From Arthrobacter sp. Soil762 (GTDB lineage: Bacteria > Actinomycetota > Actinomycetes > Actinomycetales > Micrococcaceae), in NCBI RefSeq assembly GCF_001428335.1, contig NZ_LMSG01000019.1:186075-250074 (forward strand): a stretch of 64,000 nucleotides of DNA. Reading direction: 5' to 3'. Both the position numbers and the translations under genes were made by a program. The notes under the pieces were generated by a model. That model was not told where the DNA came from. It saw only the letters and a list, made by a program, of their open reading frames with translations, and searched no databases. Each line of letters opens with the position of its first letter. Position 1 is the stretch's first letter. Shown here in pieces: positions 1-9,228 of the stretch.

Positions 1-297
1 GGCTGCCTGCAACATGTGATCGACGTTGCAAGGGCCGTTGTGCCGGAGGCCGAGCAGGGGATGAGCTACGGGATGCCCGCCCTGAAACTTGAGGGAAAGC
101 CACTCGTGGGCGTCGTCCGGGCAGCCAAGCACCTCTCCGTCTTCCCGTTTTCCCCTGCGGTGATTGACGCCGTCGCCGGCCGGCTTGAAGGGTACTCCCT
201 GTCCAAAGGGACCATCCGGTTCACGGCGGCGCATCCCCTCCCCGACGACGTGCTGGAGGACATCGTCCGGCTGCGCCGTGCCGAGATCCTCAAGTAG
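1..297 (+). CDS. DUF1801 family protein, 5' truncated by window edge
   Basis: The reading frame is open from base 1 and ends with TAG at 295-297, so the N-terminus lies outside the window. The first in-frame start seen is GTG at 16, but codons before it continue the family pattern. The visible part carries the 'PEAEQGMSYGMPALKL' motif followed by a lysine/phenylalanine-rich strand, typical of the YdhG/DUF1801 frataxin-like fold. Bacillus members are proposed iron chaperones; the role here is inferred from the fold only. It is followed by a convergent SnoaL-like gene. Confidence 0.75.
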   Translation, partial: GCLQHVIDVARAVVPEAEQGMSYGMPALKLEGKPLVGVVRAAKHLSVFPFSPAVIDAVAGRLEGYSLSKGTIRFTAAHPLPDDVLEDIVRLRRAEILK

Positions 298-309
298 GGC
301 GGGCGTCGG

Positions 310-744
310 TCAGTGTTTGGACAATTCCGGAAGCAGACCGAGCTGTCCCAGGAACTCCATCTGGTCAAAGTAGAAGTGGTGCGATGTGATCTGGCCACCC
401 TCCACCCTGGCGATGTCGCAGCTTCTGACTCTGACGTGTTTGCCCGTGGCTGGCAGTGTTTCGCCGGAAGGCAGGCTCAACGGCCCGGTGTTCGTTCCGG
501 TGACGAAACCCTCATCAATAGCCACATTCCCGGCCTCATGCTTATCGGCGTACTCATACGTGACGTCCGGCAGCGCTTCCCAGAAATGGACGAAGTAGTT
601 GGTGATTCCCTCCCGCCCGGTGAGCTCGCCTTCATCAGGAGTAAAGGCCACGGCGTCCTCTGCGTAGCACCCCGCTAGTGTTTCCTTGTCCTTTGCTGCC
701 ATGGCCGTGGTTAAGCGGTCCATGACCTCGCGTGCCTGTCCCAT
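310..744 (-). CDS. SnoaL-like (NTF2-fold) protein
   Basis: A 144-residue protein of the SnoaL/NTF2-like superfamily, small cone-shaped alpha+beta proteins that include polyketide cyclases and many uncharacterised enzymes. The pattern 'MAAKDKETLAGCYAEDAV', a central 'GREGITNYF..FWEALPD' and the C-terminal 'HHFYFDQMEFLGQLGL' match the family. I chose ATG 744 because GGAGG lies 5-6 nt upstream; the frame stays open to 834, but that longer start has no ribosome site. A second SnoaL paralogue is at 58684-59115. Substrate unknown. Confidence 0.8.
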   Translation of the reverse strand: MGQAREVMDRLTTAMAAKDKETLAGCYAEDAVAFTPDEGELTGREGITNYFVHFWEALPDVTYEYADKHEAGNVAIDEGFVTGTNTGPLSLPSGETLPATGKHVRVRSCDIARVEGGQITSHHFYFDQMEFLGQLGLLPELSKH

Positions 745-901
745 TTCGACCTCCATGTGTTGAGGGCGGCCGCACGGAAGCGTGGGCCGCTTCGTGATTT
801 GGCCCTGCAGGCGCAGGCGCCAATTTAAGTACACGTCCGCCGTAGAGGAGTGTCAACGAACGGGGATACCCTCTGTGAATACCGCGGAGGAAGAAGAATC
901 C

Positions 902-1789
902 ATGGGCACAAAAACAGACGCAGAAACAGTTGCGGCAGTTCTCCATGACGGCTCAACCATCCCCGTCACGGTTCAGGGAGACGGACCCGGTGTCCTCCTG
1001 CCGGTCAGCCTGGCGATGCACACGACGGCGGAAGCGGAGACGCTGCGCCAGTGGGGCGGGGACCCGGACCTGGGACCAAACCTCATCAACGGACTGGCAC
1101 CAACCAACCGGGTCATAGCCGCGGACTACGAAGCGCACCGCATGGCCCACCCGGCGCCGCAGACGCTCAGCCCGGGGAACATCGCGAAGGATCTGCTGGC
1201 ACTTGCCGATGCCGCCGGCGTCGACCGTTTTGCCTACTACGGTTACTCCTGGCTGGCGCTGTGCGGCCTGCAGCTCGCACTCCGCACCGACCGTCTGCGG
1301 GCGCTCGCCATGGGCGGGTTCCCGCCGCTCGAGGGCCCGTACCGGAGCATGCTGGCGGTCACCCGGGCAGCGCACGCCATGTCCGTGGAAAAGGCCGGCG
1401 AACCGGCAAGCGCACCGGCAGGCCCGGTCCCCGAACCTGAGCCGGGCGACTGGGATTCGGTGTCGGTCCAGACCACCGAGGCGCAGACGCAGCAGTTCGT
1501 CACCCTGTACGAAGCGCTGCAGGACTTTGACGATTCCGCCGCGATGCTCCCGGCGGACCTGCCCAAACTCGCGTTCGCCGGCGCCGAGGACCAGATCGAC
1601 TACAAACCGGTCTGGGGCGGTGTCCGGGTGTCCATCGGGGAGCCCCTGGCGAGGCATCAAGCGGCCCTGACAAAGGCCGGGTGGGACGTCCGTGTCCTGC
1701 CGGGCCTGGATCACCTGGCCGCGATGCACAGCTCGGTGGCGCTGCCCATCCTGGCCGGCTGGCTGCAGAAGACGGGCTGGGTGAAGTAG
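902..1789 (+). CDS. alpha/beta hydrolase
   Basis: A 295-residue alpha/beta-hydrolase-fold protein. The nucleophile elbow reads G-Y-S-W-L (residues about 115-119), so the serine is present but the usual last glycine of G-x-S-x-G is replaced by leucine. An acid is likely in 'GAEDQIDY' and the catalytic histidine in 'LPGLDHLAAMHSS' near the C-terminus. Start ATG 902 follows GGAGGAAGAAG; the frame is open further upstream without a ribosome site. It may be an esterase or dienelactone-hydrolase-like enzyme; substrate unknown. Confidence 0.8.
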   Translation: MGTKTDAETVAAVLHDGSTIPVTVQGDGPGVLLPVSLAMHTTAEAETLRQWGGDPDLGPNLINGLAPTNRVIAADYEAHRMAHPAPQTLSPGNIAKDLLALADAAGVDRFAYYGYSWLALCGLQLALRTDRLRALAMGGFPPLEGPYRSMLAVTRAAHAMSVEKAGEPASAPAGPVPEPEPGDWDSVSVQTTEAQTQQFVTLYEALQDFDDSAAMLPADLPKLAFAGAEDQIDYKPVWGGVRVSIGEPLARHQAALTKAGWDVRVLPGLDHLAAMHSSVALPILAGWLQKTGWVK

Positions 1790-1802
1790 CTAGGCTGGGG
1801 CC

Positions 1803-2309
1803 ATGGACTTTCTGATCAGGCAGGCCACTCCCGAGGACGCTGAAGCCGTGGTGCATATGCACACCCTGGCTCACGAGGAGACCTATGGGGACCGGCTGTC
1901 AGCGGAGTTTTTCCGCACGCGGAGGGCCAGCATTCCCGAACGTGTGGAACGCCGTCGGCCATTCCTGGCCGGCAGCGACCCGCGGATCATTGCCGTGGAC
2001 GCCAACCATGAAGTGGTGGGTCTCGCCGACTCGGGTCCCGCACGGGATGAGGACGGACCCGAGTCGCTGGAACTGTATTCGCTGTACACACTCCGGCGGA
2101 CGCACGGCAGCGGGCTGGGGGCCGCGTTGCTGAGCGCGGCCATCGGTGAAAGCCCGGCGTATCTCTGGGTGCTGGAGAACAATCCCCGGGCGCAGGCCTT
2201 CTACGTCAAACACGGCTTTCGCCCTGACGGCACGCGCGGCCAGCTGCCACCCGAGTGGGAAGAGCTGCCCGAAATCCGCATGGTCCGTTCTGTGCGGGCC
2301 CGGTCATGA
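1803..2309 (+). CDS. GNAT family N-acetyltransferase
   Basis: A 168-residue GNAT acyltransferase. The acetyl-CoA loop appears as 'RRTHGSGLGAALL' (motif A, about residues 98-110) and the C-terminal motif B as 'LWVLENNPRAQAFYVKHGF'. No Shine-Dalgarno precedes ATG 1803, but TAGGCT ends 6 nt before it, consistent with a leaderless mRNA. The stop overlaps the next start (ATGA, 2306-2309), implying translational coupling to the membrane protein. A degraded relative is at 18386-18635. The acetylated substrate cannot be told from sequence. Confidence 0.85.
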   Translation: MDFLIRQATPEDAEAVVHMHTLAHEETYGDRLSAEFFRTRRASIPERVERRRPFLAGSDPRIIAVDANHEVVGLADSGPARDEDGPESLELYSLYTLRRTHGSGLGAALLSAAIGESPAYLWVLENNPRAQAFYVKHGFRPDGTRGQLPPEWEELPEIRMVRSVRARS

Positions 2310-2860
2310 CTATGCGGACAGGATCCTTGCCGGATAAGGGGTCACTACCGCGCTGGGCGAGGATCGCCGTCGTCGTTTATCTGGCGGTGACGGTTGCCGC
2401 TGTTGGAGCTTTGCTCCTCACCGGTTCCTTCGAAACGGGTCTGGAAGCCGTGTTCCGGGAGCGGCTGTGGCTGGCCGGGGTGGTCCTGACGCTTCCCGTT
2501 TCGGCAGCTTATTTCGCCGTGGGTTTCCTCCTTGATTCCTCGGGTCCGCCATCACCGGGTGTCACTCGGTATGTCCGGCATCTTCGGTGGACGGTACCTC
2601 TGGCAGTTTTGCTGAGCCTTCCGCAGTGGTTCGTGGCGGGTTTTGCCTGGTGCGGGATCAGCGGTTGCAGCGGCGGAGGTTTCGGCGTGTACAACGGGGC
2701 CGAACGGCTGGCGGTCACCATGACCGTTGTGAACGGATTCATCCTCGCCGGGGCTGCCTTCGCCGTGCCCCGGCTCTATCCCACAGGGAAGCGGGCCCTG
2801 ATAGCCTTGGCGGCCGGAACGCTGTTCGGGCTTTTGGGTGCTGCGGTGACGCACGGCTAG
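2306..2860 (+). CDS. small integral membrane protein
   Basis: A 184-residue hydrophobic protein with four to five predicted membrane segments (near residues 20-40, 52-75, 92-112, 138-155 and 162-180). A loop with two cysteines and glycines, 'WCGISGCSGGGFGVY', lies after the third segment. I do not recognise the family. Its ATG overlaps the GNAT stop by four bases, so the two genes are probably co-translated. Start could instead be ATG 2312. Confidence 0.65.
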   Translation: MTMRTGSLPDKGSLPRWARIAVVVYLAVTVAAVGALLLTGSFETGLEAVFRERLWLAGVVLTLPVSAAYFAVGFLLDSSGPPSPGVTRYVRHLRWTVPLAVLLSLPQWFVAGFAWCGISGCSGGGFGVYNGAERLAVTMTVVNGFILAGAAFAVPRLYPTGKRALIALAAGTLFGLLGAAVTHG

Positions 2861-2923
2861 CACCGCGAAGATGGTAAGCGAACAGCCCTCGGCAACGCAG
2901 TCAATCGTAGGTACGGTTGCCTC

Positions 2924-3259
2924 ATGCAAAAGATATCCATTGAGGCTTTGGCCCGTCAGCAGATCGCTGCCGCTGTTGCGGCACCGAGCGGGCGGGCAGC
3001 CGACACAGCGTTCGGCGGGCACGAGAAGAAACTGCGCCAGACCGTCATGGCCTTCCGTGCCGGCACGCAGCTCAGCGAGCACCAGAACCCCGGCGAGGCA
3101 ACGGTCTACGTTCTGAAGGGATCGGTCTGGCTGAGGGCTGGCGGGGAGTCATGGCAAGGCAAGGCAGGGGATCTCCTGATCGTGCCGGACGGGCTGCACA
3201 GCCTGGAAGCGGAAGAGGACTCGGCGGTGCTGTTCACGGTGGTCAAGACCGACCGGTAG
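2924..3259 (+). CDS. cupin domain protein
   Basis: A 111-residue single-domain cupin. The conserved barrel strands read 'LSEHQNPGEATVYVLKGSV' and 'GDLLIVPDGLHSLEAEEDS', the two cupin motifs with metal-type His residues at about 47 and 92. TACGGT ends 6 nt before ATG 2924 and no ribosome site is seen, so it may be leaderless. Small cupins of this type are often metal-binding dioxygenases, isomerases or sensor proteins; the function here is not determined. A repeat element follows its stop. Confidence 0.8.
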   Translation: MQKISIEALARQQIAAAVAAPSGRAADTAFGGHEKKLRQTVMAFRAGTQLSEHQNPGEATVYVLKGSVWLRAGGESWQGKAGDLLIVPDGLHSLEAEEDSAVLFTVVKTDR

Positions 3260-3277
3260 CGGCGCCCGCTGAGGAAT

Positions 3278-3293
3278 ATACGACGGCGGCGCC
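3278..3293. repeat. dispersed palindromic repeat, family R (partial copy 1)
   Basis: ATACGACGGCGGCGCC matches the core of a repeat found five more times in the window. It lies 18 bases after the cupin stop. Only the left half is well conserved here. Confidence 0.45.
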
Positions 3294-3323
3294 GGAGTTC
3301 TGCTGGTACTAAAGTAAGGTGCG

Positions 3324-3416
3324 TCAGGCTGCCTCCACGGGCGTGAGGGTGACGTTAAACCCGAGTGCGAGGAGGCGTTTTGCGGCATTATTCTGACCGT
3401 AAAGGCCGCGCGTCAG
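3324..3416 (-). pseudogene. short orphan gene tail
   Basis: Directly after the AAA ATPase stop, the minus strand has an open stretch of about 30 codons ending in TGA (3324-3326). It reads LTRGLYGQNNAAKRLLALGF and ends in VTLTPVEAA, with no start codon or ribosome site. It looks like the 3' end of a lost gene, possibly from a mobile element, but I cannot name the family. Low confidence; it may be chance. Confidence 0.3.
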
Positions 3417-4534
3417 GACGGTGGGTTCTTCCGCAGATACTGGCCGAGGCCTGGAATGGCGAAGGCGACTTTGCCGTGGGCGATTGACTCGATAAGACCT
3501 GCGGCCAATAACCTGGTGCGGTACTTGGCGACGAGCGTCGGGCGCGATCCGGTCCGCTGGACTAGGTCAGCGGCCGTTGAGGTGATGTCGTCAACGGCCA
3601 TGGCATACAGGAATTCCAGGTCTTTCGCTGAAGCCGTAGCGAGGGCTGCTTCGATCACCACGCGTTCGTTTCGACGTATGGCTGCTGCTACTGCCCTGTC
3701 GACCGCGGCGGGGGAGAGGGAACGGTCCTGATTCTCGGCTTCCTTCCACAGGAAGTAGCCGACGAGTTGGATGAGGAACGGGTAGCCTCCGGTGGCTACG
3801 GCTGCGCCGTGTATGAGGTCCGGGGCTATTCTGATCCCGGCGTTGTCGAACGTTTCTGTGAACGATGTCTCGACATCGCGTATCGCGGCGGCATGGAGGT
3901 CAATCTTGTCCGCCCTGCGAAGAAACGTTGCCACGCCCTCGTTCAGAAGGTCTGACACGGCAGAGGGCAGGCCGGCGAAGATCAGTGCGATGGGGAGGCG
4001 GTCCTGGATGAAGTGCTGGACGTTTGCCGCCAACTGGGAGAGTTCAGTCCGGTCGGCGGCATGGATCTCATCCACGGTGATGAGGAGCCCGGTGCCGCGT
4101 TCGTCCAGAAGTTTCAGGAGGTTTTCGCCAAGCTCCCGCCAGTCCACTTGGCGTTCTGGTGAGAGTTGCGTCGTGAGGCCGAACCCGGCGACTGTAACGG
4201 CCGTGATGCGTCGTCGGGATTCGGGTCCGTCGCCGAGCTCTTGGGTCAGTCGGCGCATTTTTTCGCCGATCCGGCCCATGAAGGTTCCAGTGGCTGTTTC
4301 TGAGACCACGGCCCATCCGTGTTCCCGGGCCACGTCGTGCGCGGCCCCAAGCATGACGGTCTTGCCGATGCCCCTGGCACCGGTGAAGATGGACAGCAGG
4401 CCGGGCGCCCCGGAACCGAGCCGCAGACCATATTCGAATTCATCCAGTAGCCCGGCTCGGCCGATGACTTCCGGCGGGGTGGCCCCAGCCGTTGGACGGA
4501 ACGGGTTCTCCATGATGACCATACCGTCAACCAT
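3413..4534 (-). CDS. AAA ATPase, Orc1/Cdc6-like NTPase domain
   Basis: A 373-residue P-loop ATPase. Walker A 'GARGIGKTVML' is near residue 35, Walker B 'GLLITVDEIHAAD' near residue 125, then a sensor region and a C-terminal winged-helix-like part ('STAADLVQRTGSRPTLVAKYRTRLLAAGLI'). This is the AAA_16/Orc1-like arrangement found in standalone actinobacterial ATPases of unknown role. The frame is open to 4744, but the segment above 4534 is low-complexity. CATATT ends 7 nt before ATG 4534, so a leaderless start is likely; ATG 4522 and 4513 are alternatives. A 9-bp repeat array lies just upstream. Confidence 0.75.
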   Translation of the reverse strand: MVDGMVIMENPFRPTAGATPPEVIGRAGLLDEFEYGLRLGSGAPGLLSIFTGARGIGKTVMLGAAHDVAREHGWAVVSETATGTFMGRIGEKMRRLTQELGDGPESRRRITAVTVAGFGLTTQLSPERQVDWRELGENLLKLLDERGTGLLITVDEIHAADRTELSQLAANVQHFIQDRLPIALIFAGLPSAVSDLLNEGVATFLRRADKIDLHAAAIRDVETSFTETFDNAGIRIAPDLIHGAAVATGGYPFLIQLVGYFLWKEAENQDRSLSPAAVDRAVAAAIRRNERVVIEAALATASAKDLEFLYAMAVDDITSTAADLVQRTGSRPTLVAKYRTRLLAAGLIESIAHGKVAFAIPGLGQYLRKNPPS

Positions 4535-4538
4535 ACAT

Positions 4539-4592
4539 GTGAATATGGGTGAATTTGGTGAATTTGGTTTGCCGGGTGAATTTGGTGAACTT
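4539..4592. repeat. 9-bp direct-repeat array upstream of AAA ATPase
   Basis: Five consecutive 9-base units in phase: GGTGAATTT (4548), GGTGAATTT (4557), degenerate GGTTTGCCG (4566), GGTGAATTT (4575), GGTGAACTT (4584). A weaker unit, GTGAATATG, sits at 4539. It covers the promoter of the minus-strand ATPase (CATATT at 4542-4547 is the candidate -10). It may be a multi-site operator or iteron-like array. Confidence 0.7.
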
Positions 4593-4677
4593 CGTTCGTG
4601 TTTCCGGTTATGGCGTGATGCGCTCCTCCACCGCCGGGGCTGGTTAACTGGCAGGGAAGTCGAGAGAAGGAGCACCC

Positions 4678-5625
4678 ATGTCCGGTTTGCCCGCATCACC
4701 GAAACTACGGGTGAGTCTGCCCAGCCAGAACCTGGTGGACGCACTTGAGCCGTCCGTCGGCGTCGAACTCTTCCTGTGGGACCTGAGCGGCCCGCCGCCG
4801 GCCGAGCAGTTCGATATTGTGGTGCCGCCGTACATGGGCGGGGTAGGGGTGCTGGCTGCGCTGGACTCCGTAGACGTCGGCCTGGTGCAGAGCCAGCTGA
4901 TCGGTTACGACGGCGTCGAGGCGGTGCTGCCCGCGGGGTGCCTGTTCGCCAATGCGGCCGGAGTGCATGAGACGTCGACGGCGGAACTGGCGTTGGGCAT
5001 GATCATCGCCAGCCAGCGGGGGATCCCGGACTTTGTGCGGCATGCGGCGACCGGGACCTGGGACCACCGCGAGCGCCCCAGCCTGGCCGACAGGCGCGTG
5101 CTCCTGGTGGGCTATGGGGGAGTGGGGAAGGCGGTTGAGGCCCGGCTGCTGCCGTTCGAGACCGAGGTGACGCGGCTGGCCAGCCGCGGCCGCGACGATG
5201 AGCGCGGCAGGATCCACGGGATTGATTCCCTGTATGAGCAACTGCCGCTGCACGACATTGTGGTGGTCAGTGTTCCCCTGAGCGAGCAGACCCGGCACCT
5301 GGTTGACGCCCGGTTCCTGGCGGCGATGCCGGACGGCGCGCTGCTGGTGAACGTGGCGCGCGGGCCGGTGGCGGATACGGAGGCCCTGCTGCGCGAGACG
5401 TCCGCCGGCAGGCTCCGGGCGGCCCTGGACGTGACGGACCCGGAACCGCTGCCGCGCGATCATCCGTTGTGGACCGTAGCGGGTGTTCTGATCACCCCGC
5501 ACGTGGGCGGGGCGAGCTCGGCCATGCTGCCGCGGGTGGCACGGCTGATCCGGAAGCAGATCGGGTTGCTGCAGGCCGGGCAGGAACCAGTGAACGTGGT
5601 GCTCGGCGGGGCCGCCGGGCGGTAG
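4678..5625 (+). CDS. D-2-hydroxyacid dehydrogenase (NAD-binding)
   Basis: A 315-residue member of the D-isomer 2-hydroxyacid dehydrogenase family, which interconvert 2-keto and 2-hydroxy acids with NAD(P)H. The Rossmann motif 'VLLVGYGGVGKAVE' is near residue 142. Substrate/cofactor elements 'LVNVARGPVADTEAL' (Arg) near 224, 'ALDVTDPEPLP' (Glu) near 250 and 'ITPHVGGASS' (His) near 274 are all present. Start ATG 4678 follows GAAGGAG by 7 nt. It diverges from the AAA ATPase. The substrate is not evident. Confidence 0.85.
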   Translation: MSGLPASPKLRVSLPSQNLVDALEPSVGVELFLWDLSGPPPAEQFDIVVPPYMGGVGVLAALDSVDVGLVQSQLIGYDGVEAVLPAGCLFANAAGVHETSTAELALGMIIASQRGIPDFVRHAATGTWDHRERPSLADRRVLLVGYGGVGKAVEARLLPFETEVTRLASRGRDDERGRIHGIDSLYEQLPLHDIVVVSVPLSEQTRHLVDARFLAAMPDGALLVNVARGPVADTEALLRETSAGRLRAALDVTDPEPLPRDHPLWTVAGVLITPHVGGASSAMLPRVARLIRKQIGLLQAGQEPVNVVLGGAAGR

Positions 5626-5883
5626 GTGACGGTGGGGCATTCCGTGGGCCTGCCGTGTCTTTGACCTTTTCTCCAACGAATTGCGCCTAGCATGACGCTG
5701 GTAGGCGCATCCACTATCTCCGAGTTGAAGGCCAGAGGCTCGGAAGTTATCAGTGACTTACGGAATGCGGTCCGATTAACGGGTGCCATGCCGCCCCACT
5801 GAATTCCCCACTGATTTTGCATCCAGGGGAGTCGCACAATTTTCGCGGTGCCGGACCTTCATCTTCAACCTCCTAAGGATCCA
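5626..5883. other. intergenic leader upstream of amino-acid ABC operon
   Basis: A 258-base gap containing TTGACC at 5661-5666 and TAGCAT at 5688-5693. Their 21-base spacing is too long for a standard promoter. No RNA gene or convincing riboswitch was seen. Confidence 0.3.
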
Positions 5884-6786
5884 ATGCGCAACCGCTATTT
5901 AATCCCGGCCCTGACCGCTGCAACAGCACTTATGCTTTCGGGTTGCGTGGACAACAGCGCCCCGGCAGCTGCGGATAAAGCGTCTTCCTCCGCGGACACC
6001 GCTGTTCAAAAGAATGAGGAACTTGCGGCCTTGCTGCCCGAGAAAATGAAATCCGCGGGCGTCCTGAATGTGGGAATGGCCAACAATTACCCGCCCAACG
6101 AATTCAAGGACGGCAACGGCGCCCCGGCCGGCTGGTCGGTGGACCTCACTAATGCGTTGGGTGCCTCGCTCGGGCTGAAGGTCAACTTTGATATCGGCAC
6201 GTTCGACAACATCCTCCCGTCCGTCAAGGCGGGCAAGGACGATATGGGGATGTCGTCCTTCACCGACACGCTGGAACGCGAAAAGCAGGTCGATTTTGTG
6301 AACTACTACTCCGCTGGCATCCAGTGGGCGGCACCGAAGGGCAAAACCGTGGACCCGGACAACGCCTGCGGTCTGAAGGTTGCCGTCCAGGCCACCACCT
6401 ATGAGGACACCCACGAGGTGCCGGCCAAGTCCAAGGCGTGCACGGATGCGGGCAAACCCGCCATTGAGATCTTCAAGTACGACGCGCAGGACCAGGCCAC
6501 GAACGCCCTGGTGGTGGGCCAGGTGGACGCCATGAGTGCGGACTCGCCGGTGACCCTCTACGCGATCTCGCAGACGAAGGAGAAGCTGCAGACCGCGGGG
6601 GATGCCTTTGAAGTGGCGCCCTACGGGATTCCGGTGGACAAGGGGAGCGCGTTCACCCCGGTGCTTCAGAAGGCGCTGCAGGCCCTGATCGACGACGGCA
6701 CCTACAACAGGATCCTGTCCAAATGGGGCGTGGAAAGCGGCGGCGTGAAGATGGCGGCGCTCAACGTGGCGTCGTCGGCCAAGTAA
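5884..6786 (+). CDS. amino-acid ABC transporter substrate-binding lipoprotein
   Basis: A 300-residue periplasmic-binding-protein type 2 (SBP_bac_3) lipoprotein. The signal peptide ends in the lipobox L-S-G-C (Cys about residue 20), so it should be anchored outside the membrane. 'AGVLNVGMANNYPPNEFKDG' and 'GMSSFTDTLEREKQVDFV' are the usual ligand-pocket signatures for polar amino acids. Start ATG 5884 follows AAGGA by 5-6 nt. It is the first gene of a three-gene importer operon with the permease and ATPase. Confidence 0.88.
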   Translation: MRNRYLIPALTAATALMLSGCVDNSAPAAADKASSSADTAVQKNEELAALLPEKMKSAGVLNVGMANNYPPNEFKDGNGAPAGWSVDLTNALGASLGLKVNFDIGTFDNILPSVKAGKDDMGMSSFTDTLEREKQVDFVNYYSAGIQWAAPKGKTVDPDNACGLKVAVQATTYEDTHEVPAKSKACTDAGKPAIEIFKYDAQDQATNALVVGQVDAMSADSPVTLYAISQTKEKLQTAGDAFEVAPYGIPVDKGSAFTPVLQKALQALIDDGTYNRILSKWGVESGGVKMAALNVASSAK

Positions 6787-6792
6787 CCAGCC

Positions 6793-7772
6793 GTGACTCT
6801 TCCCAAACATGCCGCCGTGGCGCGGCCCAGCCCCGCAACCGGCGGAACTCAAGCGCAGGGGGACGCCATTGTGGCCGTTCCCCTGCGCCACCCCTGGCGG
6901 ATCTCAATCGCCGTCGTCCTGGTGTTCCTTCTGGCGCTGTTCATCGTGGATGCTTCGCAGCGGCCCGATTACGGCTGGGCGGAGGTGGGCAAGTACCTCT
7001 TCGACCGCCGGATCAGCCAGGCGGCCTGGGTGACCCTGACGCTCACCATTTACGCCATGTTCGGCGCCATCGTCCTGGGGCTGCTCCTGGCCATCATGCG
7101 GCTCTCGCCGAATCCGGTGGTCAAGAGCATCGCCTGGCTGTATCTGTGGATCTTCCGCGGGACCCCGGTCTACGTCCAACTGGTGTTCTGGGGCATCGTG
7201 GCGCTCATCTACCCCGTGTTCACCATCGGGATACCGTTCATGACGCCGTGGATCACCATCCCCAACGACGTGTTCACCAACCTCTTCATCACCGCGGTGA
7301 TCGGACTGGCGCTGAATGAGGCCGCCTACATGTCCGAGATTGTCCGCGCGGGACTGCTGTCCGTGGATGAGGGCCAGGAGGAGGCGTCGACGGCGCTCGC
7401 CATGTCATGGGGCCAGACCATGCGTTACGTGGTGATTCCGCAGGCCATGAAGATCATCATTCCGCCCACGGGCAATGAGGTGATCTCCATGCTCAAGACC
7501 ACCTCACTCGTAGCGGCCATTCCCCTGAGCATCGACCTCTACGGGGTGTCCCGCGGCATCTCCGCGGTGACCTTCACCCCCGTTCCGCTGCTCATCGTGG
7601 CATCGATCTGGTACCTCCTGTTCACGTCTGTCCTGATGGTGGGGCAGCACTTCATCGAGAAGCGTTTCTCACGCGGAACGGGACGGCGGCAGGCGGGACC
7701 GGCGTCGGAAAGTGATCCTGGGGCGGCGGCAGTGACTGCTGCGCCAACGGGCAATGATTTGGGAGGCAAAGG

Positions 7773-7776
<4 letters not shown>
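6793..7776 (+). CDS. amino-acid ABC transporter permease
   Basis: A 327-residue HisM/GlnP-type permease. After a roughly 70-residue N-terminal extension with a first membrane segment, it has the His/Glu/Gln permease core: '[24 protein letters not shown]', the '[10 protein letters not shown]' motif and the ATPase-coupling EAA loop '[31 protein letters not shown]'. GTG 6793 starts 6 bases after the SBP stop; its stop overlaps the ATPase start (ATGA, 7773-7776). A single permease gene implies a homodimer. Confidence 0.88.
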
Positions 7777-8540
<764 letters not shown>

Positions 8541-8550
8541 AGGCTGGACC

Positions 8551-9228
8551 TCAGGGAAGGTAATCCGGAGCCGCTTCGAGCTCGAAGTATTGCTCCAGTG
8601 TGGCCATTTGCCTCGTTTGCATGTCCAGGGCGAGCGCCTTTCCCACATAGCGCAGGTGCCATGGCTCGTAGGTGTATCCGGTGATGTCCTCGGCCCCGGC
8701 CGGATAGCGGATGATGAATCCGTGCTCCGGGCCGTGCTCGGCCGCCCACTGGCCCGCCGGCGTACTTGCGAAGCAGGCTTGCAGGGCGCAGGTTCCGCTG
8801 GCGTTGCCGATGTCCATTGCCAGGCCGGTCTGGTGTTCGCTGTGTCCGGGCCTGGCGGCAAGGGTATCGGCCGTCGTCTGTCCGTACTGGCGCACATAGC
8901 TGTCATAGAGGCTGGCCTGCTGGCTGAACGAACGGTAGCCGCTGATCGGCATGATGTTCACGCCGTCCGCCTTGGCGGCTTTGGCGAGCTGCTTGTAGGC
9001 GTCCGCGGCCTCAGCCCGCAGCCGTTCGCCTTGGACCCTGACCAGTGTCGCCGGCACATATGAGACCGGGTTCAGTGCCCGGTGCTTGTTGACCACCACC
9101 TGCAGGCTGGAGGCGGAATCGATGTCGTAGTTCGTCGCGGCGACTGCCGGCACCGACTGCGCGATCAGGCCGAGCGAGAGCACCAGCCCCGCCACGGCAC
9201 CTGTCATCCTGCTGATTCTTCTAAACAC
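8551..9228 (-). CDS. secreted D-alanyl-D-alanine carboxypeptidase (VanY/M15B)
   Basis: A 225-residue zinc peptidase that trims the terminal D-Ala of peptidoglycan stem peptides. A signal peptide (about residues 1-30, ending near 'AVAA') precedes the VanY domain with 'SGYRSFSQQASLYDSY', the zinc ligands in 'GHSEHQTGLAMDIG' (His, Asp) and 'EPWHLRYVG' (catalytic Glu, His). GTG 9228 is preferred because GGAGG lies 5 nt before it; an in-frame TTG at 9240 is part of that ribosome site. It is extracytoplasmic and acts in cell-wall remodelling. Confidence 0.88.
   Translation of the reverse strand: MFRRISRMTGAVAGLVLSLGLIAQSVPAVAATNYDIDSASSLQVVVNKHRALNPVSYVPATLVRVQGERLRAEAADAYKQLAKAAKADGVNIMPISGYRSFSQQASLYDSYVRQYGQTTADTLAARPGHSEHQTGLAMDIGNASGTCALQACFASTPAGQWAAEHGPEHGFIIRYPAGAEDITGYTYEPWHLRYVGKALALDMQTRQMATLEQYFELEAAPDYLP

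Noticed and set aside
3792..4748. Long plus-strand frame opposite the AAA ATPase, including a Gly-Glu-Phe repeat
   Set aside because: It is the antisense shadow of the ATPase gene; the GEF repeat is only the translation of the 9-bp promoter array.
5661..5693. Promoter TTGACC...TAGCAT before the amino-acid ABC operon
   Set aside because: Spacing of 21 bases is too long for a normal sigma-70-type promoter.
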